Shown one piece after another: positions 1 through 11,631 of a stretch of DNA of 64,000 nt (position 1 is its first letter; every line of letters starts with the position of its first letter). The notes below the pieces were generated by a model. The model made no database searches. It saw only the letters and a program-made list of their open reading frames with translations, and was not told where the DNA came from. The stretch covers positions 98,269,946 through 98,333,945 of the forward strand of contig OY821517.1 in the NCBI GenBank assembly GCA_963682025.1, in the 5' to 3' direction. The stretch is from Cordilura impudica. Taxonomy: Eukaryota; Arthropoda; Insecta; Diptera; Scathophagidae. A program made the position numbers and the translations under genes.

Positions 1-1
1 G

Positions 2-415
2 TTTGGTAAAGAAACAAATTCTAAATTTGCATTTTATGTTCTTGAAACACTGAACCCAGAAGATGCTTAATCCGTAAAGCTGGCAAAAGAACTGATAAAA
101 AATCCCCAATTATGTCGGGATTTTATGTATATAAAATCGAATTTCGAGAGAGTTGCCGAAATCATAAATTCCTTGGAAGCGAGGGGTCTACCAGCTGCAA
201 AGTCTATCAATTTAATTAAAGCAGTTGAAAATATTGTTCATAACATAACTGCTGTTTTTGGAATGGATTTAAAAGAGAAATTTGAAGCCAATTTCACAAA
301 TGAAAATATAATTAAATATAAATTTGCTCCAATTACTTCCTGTGATGTTGAAAGAAGTTTTTCCGCTTACAAAATGGTTTTTGGAGAAAAATGTCAAAGC
401 CTCCCTCTTAATTAA
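2..415 (+). pseudogene. hAT-type transposase, C-terminal fragment
   Basis: The reading frame runs from the window edge and has a TAA at 68-70, then stays open to 413-415. The C-terminal part carries CDVERSFSAYK, which matches the conserved hAT dimerisation region (C-D-V-E-R-x-F-S). In intact hAT transposases this segment lies at the extreme C-terminus and completes the RNase H-like catalytic fold. The remainder of the protein lies outside the window. The internal stop and the absence of any flanking host exon argue for a dead transposon copy. A domesticated hAT gene is possible but less likely, because such genes keep an open frame. The family call is moderately sure; the subfamily is not determined. 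Confidence 0.6.
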
Positions 416-599
416 TAATTTAGAGAAAATTATGACTGTATTTTGTAGTAACAATTATACTGAATAATTTTTAAACTATCGTATGTATTAAGTATCATTT
501 GCTCTAATTTAATATCTGTCAATAATTAAGAAAATCTCAATATGTATACCACCCTCTGAATCGATGTTATATTACTTTTTGATTTATTTAATATAGAAA

Positions 600-830
600 A
601 TGTTTTGCTTATTTTGCATATTTTTTGCATACTTTGCATATTTTTTGCTAAGTTTCCATATGTTATACATATTTTGCATATTTTGGCATATGCATAATAT
701 GCAAATATGCAAAAAAAATTTAAACATACATATCGTTTTCAACTCTATATTCAATGAAACGAACCTTGGTGTTATCAGAATTTACCTATCTTAATCCTTA
801 AAAAATATGCAAATATGCAAAATCCGAGGT
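600..830. repeat. Sub-terminal TGCATATTTT repeats downstream of hAT fragment
   Basis: Short motifs of the type TTTTGCATA recur about six times in one orientation at 600-695, then appear inverted (AATATGCAAATATGCAAAA) at 696-720 and again at 804-823. They lie about 190 bp beyond the hAT stop codon. Short inverted sub-terminal repeats are known transposase-binding sites in hAT elements, so this is probably the right end of the same element. I could not fix the terminal inverted repeat itself. Confidence 0.4.
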
Positions 831-1700
831 CTACTCATTACTTACTATGGTGCTACCCCCCTTTTACATTACTCTTAATAGAGAAGTTCGAAGAATCGTG
901 TGAATGTAATTATCTAAATGTTATTTAATTATGTTGATATAGAGATACTAAATAAATAAATTTATAAGCTTATCGTTTTAATTACTGTTTTTGATTTACT
1001 CAACAATACCCAGTGAACATATGGGACTCACAAAGACTCATATTGAAGTACTTAAACAAATTTAAATCATAACTAATATGGAAAATATCTCATATCTCAA
1101 TCTGAGCATTGTTCTAAGACACATAGAAGATTCAAATATGGTTATATTCTTAATAATTTTTACTTCTTTTTAATTCTTTATAGAACGCTTTAAATTAAAA
1201 AACAAAAATAAAAAATGTAGTTTCCGTTGATTTTTGGCTAAATAAGAATAATAAATCATTTTAATTAAAAAAATTAAATTTATTAGATAACCTAGTACTA
1301 GGCAAATCAAAGTTTGAAGTAGTAAAAATATTTAGATTATATGTCGATTTGAAAACAACCAACGTGGTAGCTATATATATCAGTATACAGGTGCTCCATA
1401 AAATGTTCGCTCTTATATTATTTTTAGGTAGAAAAGCTTAATATTTTTTATTTGTTACTAATTTTATATATTTAACTTATGTAACGTCTCTTCTCTTCTA
1501 AATTAAATAAAAGATAACAAAACTTCATTATTGATAACAAAAAACAAAAAAAAAAAAGAAACAAATAAAAGTCAAAAAAAAGATTAGAAATTGTACCCTA
1601 AAAAGTATTCACTCATGTGAAGAAAAAAAAATATTTTAATATATTGTGTTTCACACTAGAAATTTGTTAGTCCTGAATTTCGTTGATGCACTTCAATCAA
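831..1700. other. No recognised feature
   Basis: Very AT-rich sequence with short homopolymer runs. No coding frame with recognisable similarity and no convincing repeat structure was seen. Confidence 0.5.
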
Positions 1701-1867
1701 GTAGTATTTTTTTATTTATTTATTTATTAATTTATTTCATAAGTCTGTGGAAGAATTCCTTATAGCATATAATGAAAATATATAAAATTATTACATTAAG
1801 GATTATGTATTTAAAAATAATATTATATTGTGTTCATTACTGAAGATATTAGTAGAAAAATTAAAAC

Positions 1868-2032
1868 GAATTTAGTTATTTATTTTTTTTATTTTATTTT
1901 ATTTTATTATATTTTATTTTATTTTATTTTATTTTATTTAATTTATTTTATTTTATTTTATTTTATTTTATTTTATTTTATTTTATTTTATTTTATTTTA
2001 TTTTATTTTGTTGTATTTTATTTTATTACAGC
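1868..2032 (-). repeat. (TTTTA)n microsatellite at a LINE 3' end
   Basis: About 160 bp of near-perfect TTTTA pentamers with a few interruptions. Read on the minus strand it is a TAAAA tract that follows directly after the LINE coding remnant at 2074-3020, in the position where a non-LTR element carries its 3' tail. I infer that the tract is an expanded tail rather than an independent satellite. Confidence 0.7.
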
Positions 2033-2073
2033 TGAGCAAAATATGTAGATATTTTACAAAAATTACACAAACT

Positions 2074-3020
2074 TTAAATACAGTTATAAACATAATCGCT
2101 AGAGTTCAAATAAGTCCTTAATCTTCTTTTAATAACATCAACAGCATCGGACAAATCAATTTAAGCATGGTTCTTTTCATTTCGGCGCAAATTCTTCAGA
2201 ATGGATTGAAATTGATAAAATTTTATTGGTGGAAATTCAGGTAAACTGGTTTATAAGATCGAAGTTGTCTGTTAATAACATTTATTCATATTTTTCCAAG
2301 AAGGCATTCAGAATCAATTTCACCATGAACTAAGTTGAGAAAGAATGTTATATTAAAAATGATCCGTCTACTTTTCAAGGTTGGAAGCTTTTGCAGAGCC
2401 AAACGACTACGATACAGTGATAGACTCAACTCCGCATTCCACCGAAGATATCGAAGACAGAATGGTAAGAATTGTTTCTGAATACAGTACCATACGTATT
2501 CAAGTATCGACATGACCAAAGACGCGAATAGATTTTTTGTTACAAAATGATCATTAAATTCCTCTTCCCAATGTTTTGTAAAACATAAAACAAAATTTGC
2601 CTTATTAACAGCCATTGTTACATGAGAATTAAAACTTAGTCTTTTATCAAAGTGAACTCCCAAATCTAGAAATGAATCAACCCAGTTTAGTTTTGTGTCA
2701 TGGACTACATAGTCATCCGAAGATGGCAAATAGCTAGAGAAGGTCATAGAATGATATCTTTAAAGATTGAAATTCATTAAGTTGACATTACACCATTTGT
2801 AAAAGCTATTTAGGTTAGACTGGAGATGTATACAGTCTTAATCGTTTATGAGGGTTGAGTATATTTTTACATCGTCGGTATACATAAGGATACATTGAAT
2901 AGATTTTAGGAGATTATTAATAAACAGCAAGAATAGGAGAGGCCCGAGGTGACTCCCTTGAGGCACACCAGAAATAATATCTATATATTTCGATTTAGAG
3001 TTGCTGAGGATTACACATTG
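2074..3020 (-). pseudogene. Jockey-like LINE reverse transcriptase, 3' half
   Basis: Read on the minus strand, the frame shows SGVPQGSHLGPLLF, then YTDDVKIYSTL (the Y/F-A-D-D catalytic box, with the usual Ala changed to Thr). The typical post-palm segment DLGVHFDKRLSFNSHV follows, then a run toward NVIKRRLRTYL-type C-terminal residues. Non-LTR elements of the Jockey/CR1 group have this order. In-frame stops occur just after the catalytic box (about 2850) and before the 153-codon open stretch at 2286-2747. The endonuclease and N-terminal palm are absent, as expected for a 5'-truncated insertion. It encodes no functional protein. Confidence 0.85.
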
Positions 3021-3468
3021 AGCATAGGTCTTCGGCTTTCTAGAGTAGGAATTTTACCTTTAGTAAGCTTAGTTATGAAGGATAGTAATTTGGTAGACAA
3101 AATAGCACAAATTGTTTTTGACTGACTTAATGTTATTGCAGTAAACATTGTATTGTGGTTCTATATAGCATCCAATAGAATACCCAAATATATGAAAGAG
3201 ACCATAGATTCCTATAGATAACCCCCCAAGTAGCAGGAACCGAAGGAAAATTTTTTTTTTTAAATTGCATGTGTTTTTTTTTCTAAACTTAAATCCAATA
3301 AGTTTGAACTGCACCATTTAAATAATCTAACCAAATTACGTTACAGAAAAATTTAATTGACATAAATATTGGAGTTCAATAAAATGCAATAAAATTTTAA
3401 CGTCATCAGCTTATTTAACAATATTAGAAATGTATTTGGTACATCATTGATAAAAACCACAAAAAAAA
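3021..3468. other. No recognised feature
   Basis: AT-rich spacer between the LINE remnant and the first DINE-like copy. It may contain unreadable upstream LINE sequence, but no domain could be traced. It ends in a poly-A run that adjoins the DINE-like start. Confidence 0.4.
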
Positions 3469-3469
3469 A

Positions 3470-4247
3470 AACAAGTAAGAAAATTATAGTCGGTCTAGGC
3501 CGATACCCTATACCACGCGTTTAGAGACCCTATCTCTCAGGCCCAACTAATTGGATATAGAAAATAAGCATAAATCAAATTTGAGTGGGATTCTTATTAA
3601 TTTTTTGGCTGCAGATATGAAAAAGTTCATATCGGATGATATTCTATATGGGGACTAGGCCCAAAAATGGACTGATCCTGACCATGTTTGGTAAAGTCTC
3701 TTGTATTTTGCAAAAATATATACAAACAAAATTTGAGAAGAATCAGTGCAATATTTTTGTTTTTTGATAGATTTAGGTGAAGATCGGGAAGCAGCTCTGG
3801 GCCTATGACTAAGAGTTGTCCCATAGGGATCATTTTTGGACTACTGATTAGTGGATGTAATAAACACATACAAACCCAATTTGACTAAGATTTATAAGAT
3901 AATTCGGATCTTATGTCAATTTATGTTGATTTCATAGGGGTCATTTGTATGGGGGCTAGATCCGAACATCGACCGATTTTCACCAATTTCAATATCGCTC
4001 ATCCTATGGCAGACGAAAGCTTATATACCAAATTACATCGAAATATATTCATATTTGCGACCTGCAGTTTGATTAAAAGCATTACATGGACACACAGACG
4101 GACGGACGGACATCGTTAAATCGAATCAGATAGTGATTCTGATTCGATCGGTATAATAAAAGATGGGTCTAGGTCAAATATTTTTGGTAGTTACAAACAG
4201 CAGCACAAAGTCATTATACCCAAACCACATAGTGGTATAGGGTATAA
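3470..4247 (+). mobile_element. DINE-1/mini-me-like element, copy 1
   Basis: Near full-length copy of the commonest repeat in the window. It begins with ACAAGTAAGAAAATTATAGT, then ATACCCTATACCA, which recurs inverted at the far end as TGGTATAGGGTATA. Between them lie a run of GACG units ((GTCY)n on the other strand) and the segment AAGATGGGTCTAGGTCAAAT. Sub-terminal inverted repeats plus a GTCY microsatellite are hallmarks of the dipteran DINE-1/mini-me group, thought to be Helentron derivatives. This copy lacks the central palindrome arm near its start (TCGGTCTAGGCCGATACC). Short open frames inside are accidental. Family assignment is by structure only. Confidence 0.65.
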
Positions 4248-4269
4248 TAAGATCTATAAAAGAAAAAAA

Positions 4270-5066
4270 AACATGTATGAAAATTATAGTTGGTCGATAC
4301 CGACTATACGATACCCTATACCATGCGTTCAGAGACCCTATCTCATAGGCCCAACTAACTGGAAATAGAAAATAAGCATAAACCAAATTTGAGTGGGATT
4401 TTTATTAATTTTTTGGCTGCAGATATGAAAAAGTTGATATCGGGTGCTATATTTGTATGTGGACTAGGTAAAAAAGGGACCGATCCTGACCATATTTATA
4501 AAGTCACTTATATTTTGAAAAAATATATACAAACAAAATTTGAGAAGAATCAGTGCAATATTTTTGTTTTTTGTTAGATTTAAGTGAAGATCATGAAGCA
4601 TCTCTATATGGGGCCTATGACTAAGAGTTGTCCCAGGTATCATTTTTAGACTACTCATTAATGGATGTAATAAACGCATACAAACCCAATTTGAGTAAGA
4701 TCTTTATGACAATTTGGATCTTATCGCAATTTATGTCGATTTCATAGGGGTCATTGGTATGGGGGCTAGGTCTGAACATGGACGGATTCTCACCAATTTC
4801 AACAGCGTTTATCCCAACAAAAGCTTGCATACCATATTTCTTCAAAATATATTCGTATATGCGACCTGCAGTTTGATTACAAGGTTTACATGGACACACA
4901 CAGACGGACGGACGGACACGCGGACGGACATCGTTAAATCGAATCAGCTAGTGATTCTGATTCGATCGGTATAATTAAAGATGGGTCTAGATCAAATATT
5001 TTTGGTAGTTACAAACAGCAGCACAAAGTCAATATACCCAACCCACATAGTGGTACAGGGTATAAA
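4270..5066 (+). mobile_element. DINE-1/mini-me-like element, copy 2
   Basis: A second copy starts only about 25 bp after copy 1 in the same orientation. It has a short GACG run (about 4905-4930) and ends in TGGTACAGGGTATA. The two copies differ by scattered substitutions and short indels, so the pair is an old tandem insertion or duplication, not an assembly artefact of one sequence. Confidence 0.65.
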
Positions 5067-5779
5067 AAACATCCATAAAAAATTAACAAAGATTTATTGG
5101 CTATATTTTACGTTTTTCTTTGTAAATTTTTATTGCACGTTTTTCATAGAGCATAGAGCGCATTGAGCATGATATTCTTCCCAAACTCATTAATGACCTC
5201 AATAGTCAATGTAACCGCGTTTTTTTCTTTCACGTTAACTTCTAAGGTCAGCTAGATCAATTCTTGTTTTTAATTATTACTGCAGTGATGTCTGTCTATA
5301 AGGTTTTTAATAGTAAAATAAGATCTCTCCGCATTTTTGTCTGCTTCTTTACGAAGAGTTTTATATAATTTTTATTTCGTACTCTGTTGCTTTACGTTGC
5401 TTTCGCTCCATGATGAACTTTCTATAATAATACGAATAAATAGACTAAAACGTTTTTTTCTATATGCTTCAAACTGTTTTATTTCAAAATTCAAATGGCT
5501 GCTATGTGATTTATTGAACATATTTATATCTTGTATCTTTTTTATAATATAAATTTGTGTTATAAGCATAATAAGCGAATTCATTTTGGGGCTGAAAATA
5601 ATGCATCGATTCCTTTAAAATTTTATTATTAATGATTGAGTTTGAAATTATACAGGCTCAAGATCAAATGTTTTTACTTTAAATGAAGTAAGAACATTAG
5701 CACATTTGTTTCGAAAATTGATCTATATTCTGCATGATCTATATTCCCTTAAAAAAAAAATAAAAAAAAATAATATCCA
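5067..5779. other. No recognised feature
   Basis: AT-rich sequence ending in a poly-A run just before 5780. Small open frames show no recognisable family. Confidence 0.4.
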
Positions 5780-6062
5780 ATGGGGCGTGGTAGAGAACAA
5801 GAAAGCATGTATTTCTAAAATTCATAACTACACTGTACCTTTAATCAGACTAGTGTCTGGCATTTAGCCTTCATCAGTGATTTTATTGAACATGTGATAA
5901 TTGTTATATTATAATTAAATAGATTGTTTTTATATGAAATCTTTCTACTTAGGGCCGCTCTGAGGTTTGAAGCTTCGTCTATCTCACATACACTCGTACT
6001 TGCACTTTCTGGTCAGCATTTTAACACACTCACCTAAAGTCAGGCCTACGAGCAGTGTGGTT
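5780..6062 (+). repeat. Dispersed ~280-bp repeat, copy 1
   Basis: Closely resembles 53725-54010 in the same orientation. Shared blocks include TTCATAACTACACTGTA, CACATACACTCGTACTTGCA and the final CCTACGAG. No open frame is shared, so this looks like a non-coding mobile repeat or part of one. Class unknown. Confidence 0.6.
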
Positions 6063-6403
6063 AAGAACCAGTTTTCATACAATTCAACTTTGACTTCGTA
6101 TTAATCTCAGAAGACAGAACTCTGTTCAAACAAACAGTCGTTAGTTTTGAATTTTTGAGTATTTGCCACGCACGATTGAAACAAAATTGAAATCTGCATA
6201 TAAATTACAGTATTAATTGCAACATGTCTGAAAAAGGATGTCAAATCTAACATAAAAAATATTATTCATAAATATAGTCAATGGCTAAAATTACACAGGG
6301 CTGTTTAAATTAATTTGATAACCACACTAAAAATTTTTTAAATAATAAGTACCTTCCTGATTTTACGATTTTACTTACCAACAAAATTACTAATTAATAA
6401 AAA

Positions 6404-8422
6404 CACAGTGCAGCAATAACATCTTGAACCAATTGAGACCCCCAAAATCTGAAAACCTATGATGGTAGAAGAATAACCCTGGCTGGGTTTTGAATTATTA
6501 GCTAAGGTTTTTTTAAATTCATTTTTGAAGTTTTCGACTGGGGGTGGATTTTAGTGCAATTTTCAGAAAACATGTACTGATTCTTAAGTCTATTTCTCGC
6601 GAACTATTCGAAATATTGCTTGTCTCTTAATCAGATCTAAAAATTTTACCTTGAGATAAAATCCAAAAAACAACACCATCTAATTCAAAACAACAAAACT
6701 GTCAAAAAATAGATTTTTATTGTTGATTATAGCAAATATAAGGACACTTCAAATATTTTAAAATAGATACTTAGAAAAATTGATGATTTTGAACATAAGG
6801 AATGAAAAATAAGGACACTTCAAATCTTTTTAAATATATATTAAACTTAAATCGTCGCTTTCGGAACTAGTCTCATCATCTGAAAACAAGTGAAATTTTA
6901 ATGTCATGGTCACACCGATTAACTTAAGGATATTTTTTGCTAAAACTTTCCATTCGTCGTCTCGATTTTTTCCAAGACTCTTTCTACCTTAAGTACGTCC
7001 CAAGAAATTAAGTCCTTTCCGTGAAAAATCATATTGAAATCTTCACTTTTTAGCAACTTTCGAATGTCTGGTCCATTCAGTAATCCCGTTTTAAGCAAAA
7101 AAAAAAAAAAGGAAATGCACGAAAAATAAATAAAAATTTTAAGAGATTAGTTAAGAAGTACATTACCGGCTTTAATTTTTTGATCACTGAGTCTTGGAAA
7201 AATTTTCTTAAGGCAGTGAAGTACGTTGCCCTTATTTTTCGTTACCGTCTATATAAACTTCTTCGTTATACCCAAGTTAATATGCAGCGGTGGCAACAAC
7301 ATGTCACTTTTATTTTTTTTATTAGTGGCTCTGCTGTTATGTCTAAAGTGGCACCCTTTACTCCCGACTTTCGTTTTTGCCAAGTATGCGAGTAGTGATC
7401 GACTTTTGCTCATGTCACAATGGCACAGAAAGCAACAATACTTTGGCCAACCCCCCTTTGTGCCTTGAAAGATATCGAAAACTTTAAGGTCGCAACAGAT
7501 TTTCCATAAATGATCTGCGTATATAAGGTCCTTTAGCAAAATTTCCATTGTTGCATAGCACTCCTTTAAGTCTATGCTAAATGCTAAAGGCATTGAGGGC
7601 TTCAGGGTCATTTTAAGCAGTAACGCTGCTTTTAAGCTAGTGACTTGGCTATCGATGAACAGTCGCCAGTCTTCAGCGATATATTATAATCCTATTTCAT
7701 TGGCTAATCCTTTTATGTTGTTGCAGTAGTTGTAAGAGTTTTTGTTGTTAATGCTGTAAAACTTTTGACGGTGTTTACTCGGTGCATATGTCACTGCGAC
7801 ATGTCTTCAATAAAAAACTCAAAGGGCCCCAAATATTTTCATTATTTATTTCTATTTTGTACCTATTTCATTTAAAAAAGGATAGCATTTTTAATTTCGA
7901 TAAACATACAATTGATAAATTCGATTCGATAAACATTCTTGATGAATTTGTGTGGTTATAACTATGTGAAGGAGTCATCAACTGAAATCGGCTTATTAAG
8001 AGTTGTTTGTTTTACTTTTGGCTATCTTTTTGTCATATATTGTCTGGTCGACTTCTTAGCAATTTCTGAAATAAGTGTGAAAAAAATTTTGCGTTTTTTA
8101 ACAGTTTTGCTCTTTTGAGTAAGATGTTGTTGCTTTTTTGATTTTATCTCCAGGCAAAATTTTAATACCTGATTATGGGGTAAAAATTTGAGAAATGCAA
8201 TATTTCGAATAGTTCACGAGATATAGACCTAAGAATCAGTGCATGTTTTTTGAAAAATGTACTAAAATCCTCCTCCCAGTCGAACGCTTCAAAAATGGAT
8301 TTAAAAAAACCCAGCTAATAATTCAAAACCCAGCTAGATTTTTTATTCACTATCATAAGCTTTCATATTTTGGGGGTCTCTATTGGTTCCAGATTTTGAA
8401 GTTGAAAAATGTGCTACTGTGT
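6404..8422. mobile_element. Unclassified DNA transposon with ~300-bp inverted repeats
   Basis: The sequence from 6404 to about 6720 is repeated in inverted orientation from about 8085 to 8422. Matching blocks include GAGACCCCCAAAAT near the ends and the AGATAAAATC segment at the inner edge of each arm. The outer ends read CACAGTGCAGCA on the left and CACAGTAGCACA on the right (reverse complement). The flanks are AT-rich on both sides and I could not fix a target duplication. The interior carries a broken minus-strand coding region (next entry). The CACAGTG start is like Transib, but the encoded protein is not a Transib transposase, so I leave the superfamily open. Confidence 0.6.
7040..7611 (-). 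pseudogene. Unassigned transposon-associated protein, fragment
   Basis: The open stretch 7249-7611 on the minus strand reads DLIYADHLWKICCDLKV, then FQGTKGGWPKYCCFLCHCD, then LLPPLHINLGITKKFI. A downstream continuation after stops resembles further conserved residues (FPRLSDQKIKAG and a GPDIRKL-like segment). I recall this pattern (a CCFLC cysteine cluster, then LLPPLHIKLG) from uncharacterised repetitive proteins in insects and cnidarians, but I know no named family or function for it. Its position between long inverted repeats suggests it was the transposase of the 6404-8422 element. At least two stops lie in the 7040-7249 part. Confidence 0.4.
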
Positions 8423-8599
8423 AATAATAAATATTTCTTAAATTATTAAAAAAAAAAAAAAAGAAAATGATGAAGAAAAGTTATTATCTCTTTTGCTTTT
8501 AATTTCTAATTTACCTTAAAATAACTGTTAACCAAAACAAGACAGAGAGAAATGAGAAATTTAAACATTCGAAAGAGTGTGGACTCTTTTTTCAAACGA

Positions 8600-9055
8600 C
8601 ACCGATTAAAAACTATAACAAAAATATCGGAAACCGCTTTTTGGCGACCATGGGCAAAGAAATTAAGAAACATTGCCCGCATTTATCCAAAGCATGTTCC
8701 ATCAAGATAATTCTCATATGCATACTTGTGCAGTCTTGATGGCAAAAATATACGATTTGAATTCGAATTGTTGCCGCATCTACCTTATTATCCAGACTTG
8801 GCTTCAAGCTATTTTTTTTCTGCTTCCATATTAAAAGAAGTGGCTCAGCAGAAAAAGATTCAAGTCGAATGAGAAGGTCATCTCTGAATTATGAGGACCT
8901 TTCGAATTCGTAATTTAAGGAGAGCTTAAAAAAATTGTCATTCGTAGGAAAAGGTATAGCGAGCAAAAAGAAAATTATGTTGAAAATTAAAAAAAAAATC
9001 AACCCAAAAAAAGAAGTGTTTTTCTATGTTTTCGCAAAGACTTATTAGATCCCCC
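8600..9055 (+). pseudogene. mariner (DD34D-like) transposase, C-terminal fragment
   Basis: The plus strand reads MFHQDNSHMHTCAVLMAKIY (second catalytic Asp in HQDN). A one-base frame change then gives ELLPHLPYYPDLASSYFF, which corresponds to the YSPDLAPSDYF box, and then a KRFKSNEKVISEL-type segment. The order and spacing fit mariner-family transposases. The Asp of the third catalytic position (APSD) is replaced (ASSY). A degraded tail (near 8950-9050) resembles the last mariner residues. The first half of the gene is missing. Confidence 0.7.
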
Positions 9056-10265
9056 TCGTGCACAGCTTCTCAATTAGAAATGTATAAACTTTTCTTGCAA
9101 ACTGACTAGTAAATGCAAAACTATAGCCAATATATTTTCAAACTCCCCCACTGTGCCTTTCAAATTTAATAATCTGAGCTCACTCGTATTTAGTCATTTT
9201 GTTTGACCAAATGCTTTCATAAAGTCAATTTTGATGGGTTATAAAATTGTTATTAGCTTTTTTTATTGAACCTATTGCCAATGTTTATATTTTAAGTTTA
9301 TTAATCAAAATTTTGTTGGTCAGTAGAAATATATCAAGTATTGGAAAATATGTTTCTTAAGGCAAATCGTAAACGAATGATGTCTGTCATTAACTGACAC
9401 TTGTTTAACTACATTGTTGCCTAAATTATGGCTAGATGTATAAAAATTTATGTGTATATGTAAGTATGTATATGAATATTTCTGTTCATAAACTTTTATG
9501 TATTTGTATGAAAAATAGAGTGGGATAGATTGTGATAACCCAATTTATGTATGGGCGTGAGTATTCGGACTGAAGAAAGGAGCTTTTTTCACTTTTATAG
9601 CTCATCGATATAATATACCAAGTTTATGAAGCGATGTTAATCCCTCCGTTTGTCCATATGCCCAAGTGGTTATGTTTATAAGCAGTTTGGAATTGAAAAT
9701 GTTTCAACGGACATTATTTCTAAACAAGTAATTTAAATTGATCAAGTGCTTTTTGATTATAGTGCTTTTTTTTGCTCGCGGTATTAACTGCACATTTTAG
9801 TTTTTTTTATTATTGTAGTTAATTAAATACAGATCAAACAGTGTCGATTACCACTCTTTTCATATTTTTGTAATCTAGTATTATCGCAAATCGAAGACGA
9901 AATGCTATCGCCGTCTATTTCATCAATTTATTCGATAATGTGAGTGTTAAATTCGTATATATTATGCATAATTACGTTTAACTGAAGACGATGTTTTATA
10001 CTTAAAACTTTAATGCAACTTAGCACCACTAATTTCGCATTTTTTTTTAAAGTGAAATTTTATGAACATTTGAATTAATTTTATTATTTTTGTTAAATTC
10101 AACGAAAAAATAAAAATAAGAAGTAAAAAATAAATGCAGGGTGGTACATAACTAGCGTTAACGCCCATTATATTGATTGCGTGTTTGTGCATCATTTGAT
10201 TTTAAATCGTGAATAAATCGAATTTTATATGGGAAAATGTCTAACTTATGGAAAATTCTTTGGAA
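9056..10265. other. No recognised feature
   Basis: AT-rich sequence without a recognisable coding region, long repeat or inverted repeat. Confidence 0.4.
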
Positions 10266-10279
10266 AACGAGCCTAGACA

Positions 10280-10462
10280 TCACCAACTGCTGAGAACGTC
10301 CTCAATACGAAGTCTTCCAGCATGCAGAAGATCACAGACGGCCCCTTGTTGCCGAAAACGCTTAACCAATTGGAAAATTGTTAGAGCGGTAGGTGCATTT
10401 CCAAGGATATGATCTTTGTGTCTGAATAATCGAATGCTGACTTTCAAAATAAAATTGTACAA
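10280..10462 (-). pseudogene. Possible mariner N-terminal HTH fragment
   Basis: The minus-strand frame includes NAPTALTIFQLVKRFRQQGA followed by a GRLR-like basic end. This resembles the helix-turn-helix segment of the DD41D mariner at 14901-16206 (RPSEQTINAIVTKFRTQ), which binds the TIR in intact elements. Only about 60 residues remain and no catalytic part or TIR is visible nearby. A chance resemblance cannot be excluded. Confidence 0.4.
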
Positions 10463-11264
10463 CTTTGATTGCTTTACTGAGTCTTTCTATTTTTAATTTC
10501 TAAGTTTTTCGAAGTCAACTCTGGAAAAAACGAAAAAAATACGATAAAAAAAAATTTATTCACTAATTAAATCATAACGTTATTGATGCTCCAACCTGCA
10601 CTACTTATTTTACCTTTAAGGTCCAATGGGACACATATGTCCCGTTAATATATCAAGGTGTCGAAGTATGGAAAATACAATTTTAGATATCTTTATAATT
10701 ATGAAAACAGGATGGATTGGTCCATCACATACCAAAATTTTGATCTCGATATAACGTCATTTATATTATGATATACTACACGTATTATGTAGTGTTAGGT
10801 AGTATAATCGAAAAACTACATTGGTCGTCAGAAGGATATATTTTTAGTTCATTAAAGTCACCAGTCGCTTCTAAAAGGATCCTGGTATGCCAGGCAATAC
10901 CTCAGTTGCAGCAAAGAAGCAAGTATTTTTTACAACGGGCCTTAAATTACCGAAAATTATATTAAGGAGTTACTGCAAAGAAAACTCCTTCCAATCATCA
11001 GCATAGTACGTCCACATATTTTCGGCCCGATTTGGCATCCTGCTACACCGTTAAGAAAGCTCTTGAGTGGTACAAGACCAATAACGTAGTTTTTTTTATC
11101 ATGGGAGCAAAATCCAAATTGGATAACCTATTCCAAAAAAGTGACAGAAACCACTATAAAATCTCTAAGTTCATAATTTCAAAAATCAAAATTCTAGGTT
11201 CAGTGGTCTCCTTATTATTATATTTAATGTATGTTAAGATGTTTTCAAACTAACTCTTATGTAG
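10463..11264. other. No recognised feature
   Basis: No coding similarity or repeat structure recognised. Short frames at 10768-10965 and 11032-11253 show no familiar motif. Confidence 0.4.
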
Positions 11265-11345
11265 CCTGTAGATATAAAAAAGGTCATGTCTGATTCTATA
11301 TTTCTATGGGGACCAGGTCAAAAATGGACCGATATCCAACGACTG
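11265..11345 (+). mobile_element. DINE-like fragment, left piece
   Basis: About 80 bp resembling the interior of the DINE-like repeat (GATATAAAAAAGGTCATGTC, then TATGGGGACCAGGTCAAAAA, then TGGACCGAT). With the right-hand piece at 13320-13545 it brackets the LINE remnant, suggesting one old copy that was split. Confidence 0.5.
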
Positions 11346-11631
11346 CGATGTCACCCCGATAACTTTGGCTAAGGCACCACAAACTGTTTTAAGTAAAGAA
11401 ACATGGTGATAAAGGGAACACCTCCAACAGGAGCCAGTCCAATGGCGACTTTAAATGAAAATATACATTCACAGAATGCGAAGAAAAAGCCAATACCCAC
11501 TGAGACCCTTTGTTGAACTAGGGAGATGATAATCGGCCTTATGAACTTTGCTAATTCCCGAAACAATGCCCATAATCAATAAAAGAGTAGGTTAGATCAA
11601 AATTCATACACAGATTCGAGAAAAAATCGGC

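Noticed and set aside
1830..2048. Open frame of Phe/Tyr/Leu residues
   Set aside because: It translates the (TTTTA)n tract, not a gene.
3913..4119. Short open frame inside a DINE-like copy (and equivalents in the other copies, e.g. 16317-16661 and 52371-52598)
   Set aside because: The same frame recurs in each copy with stops in different places and no conserved codon pattern. It is a by-product of a non-coding repeat.
5783..5965. tRNA-like A box (GCGTGGTAGAG) and B-box-like GATTTGAATC in the 280-bp repeats
   Set aside because: The spacing is about 150-180 bp, far more than in a tRNA or tRNA-derived SINE head, and no cloverleaf can be drawn.
6404..8422. Classifying this element as Transib because it starts CACAGTG
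   Set aside because: The right end is CACAGTA, the flanks give no 5-bp GC-rich duplication, and the encoded protein shows none of the Transib landmarks.
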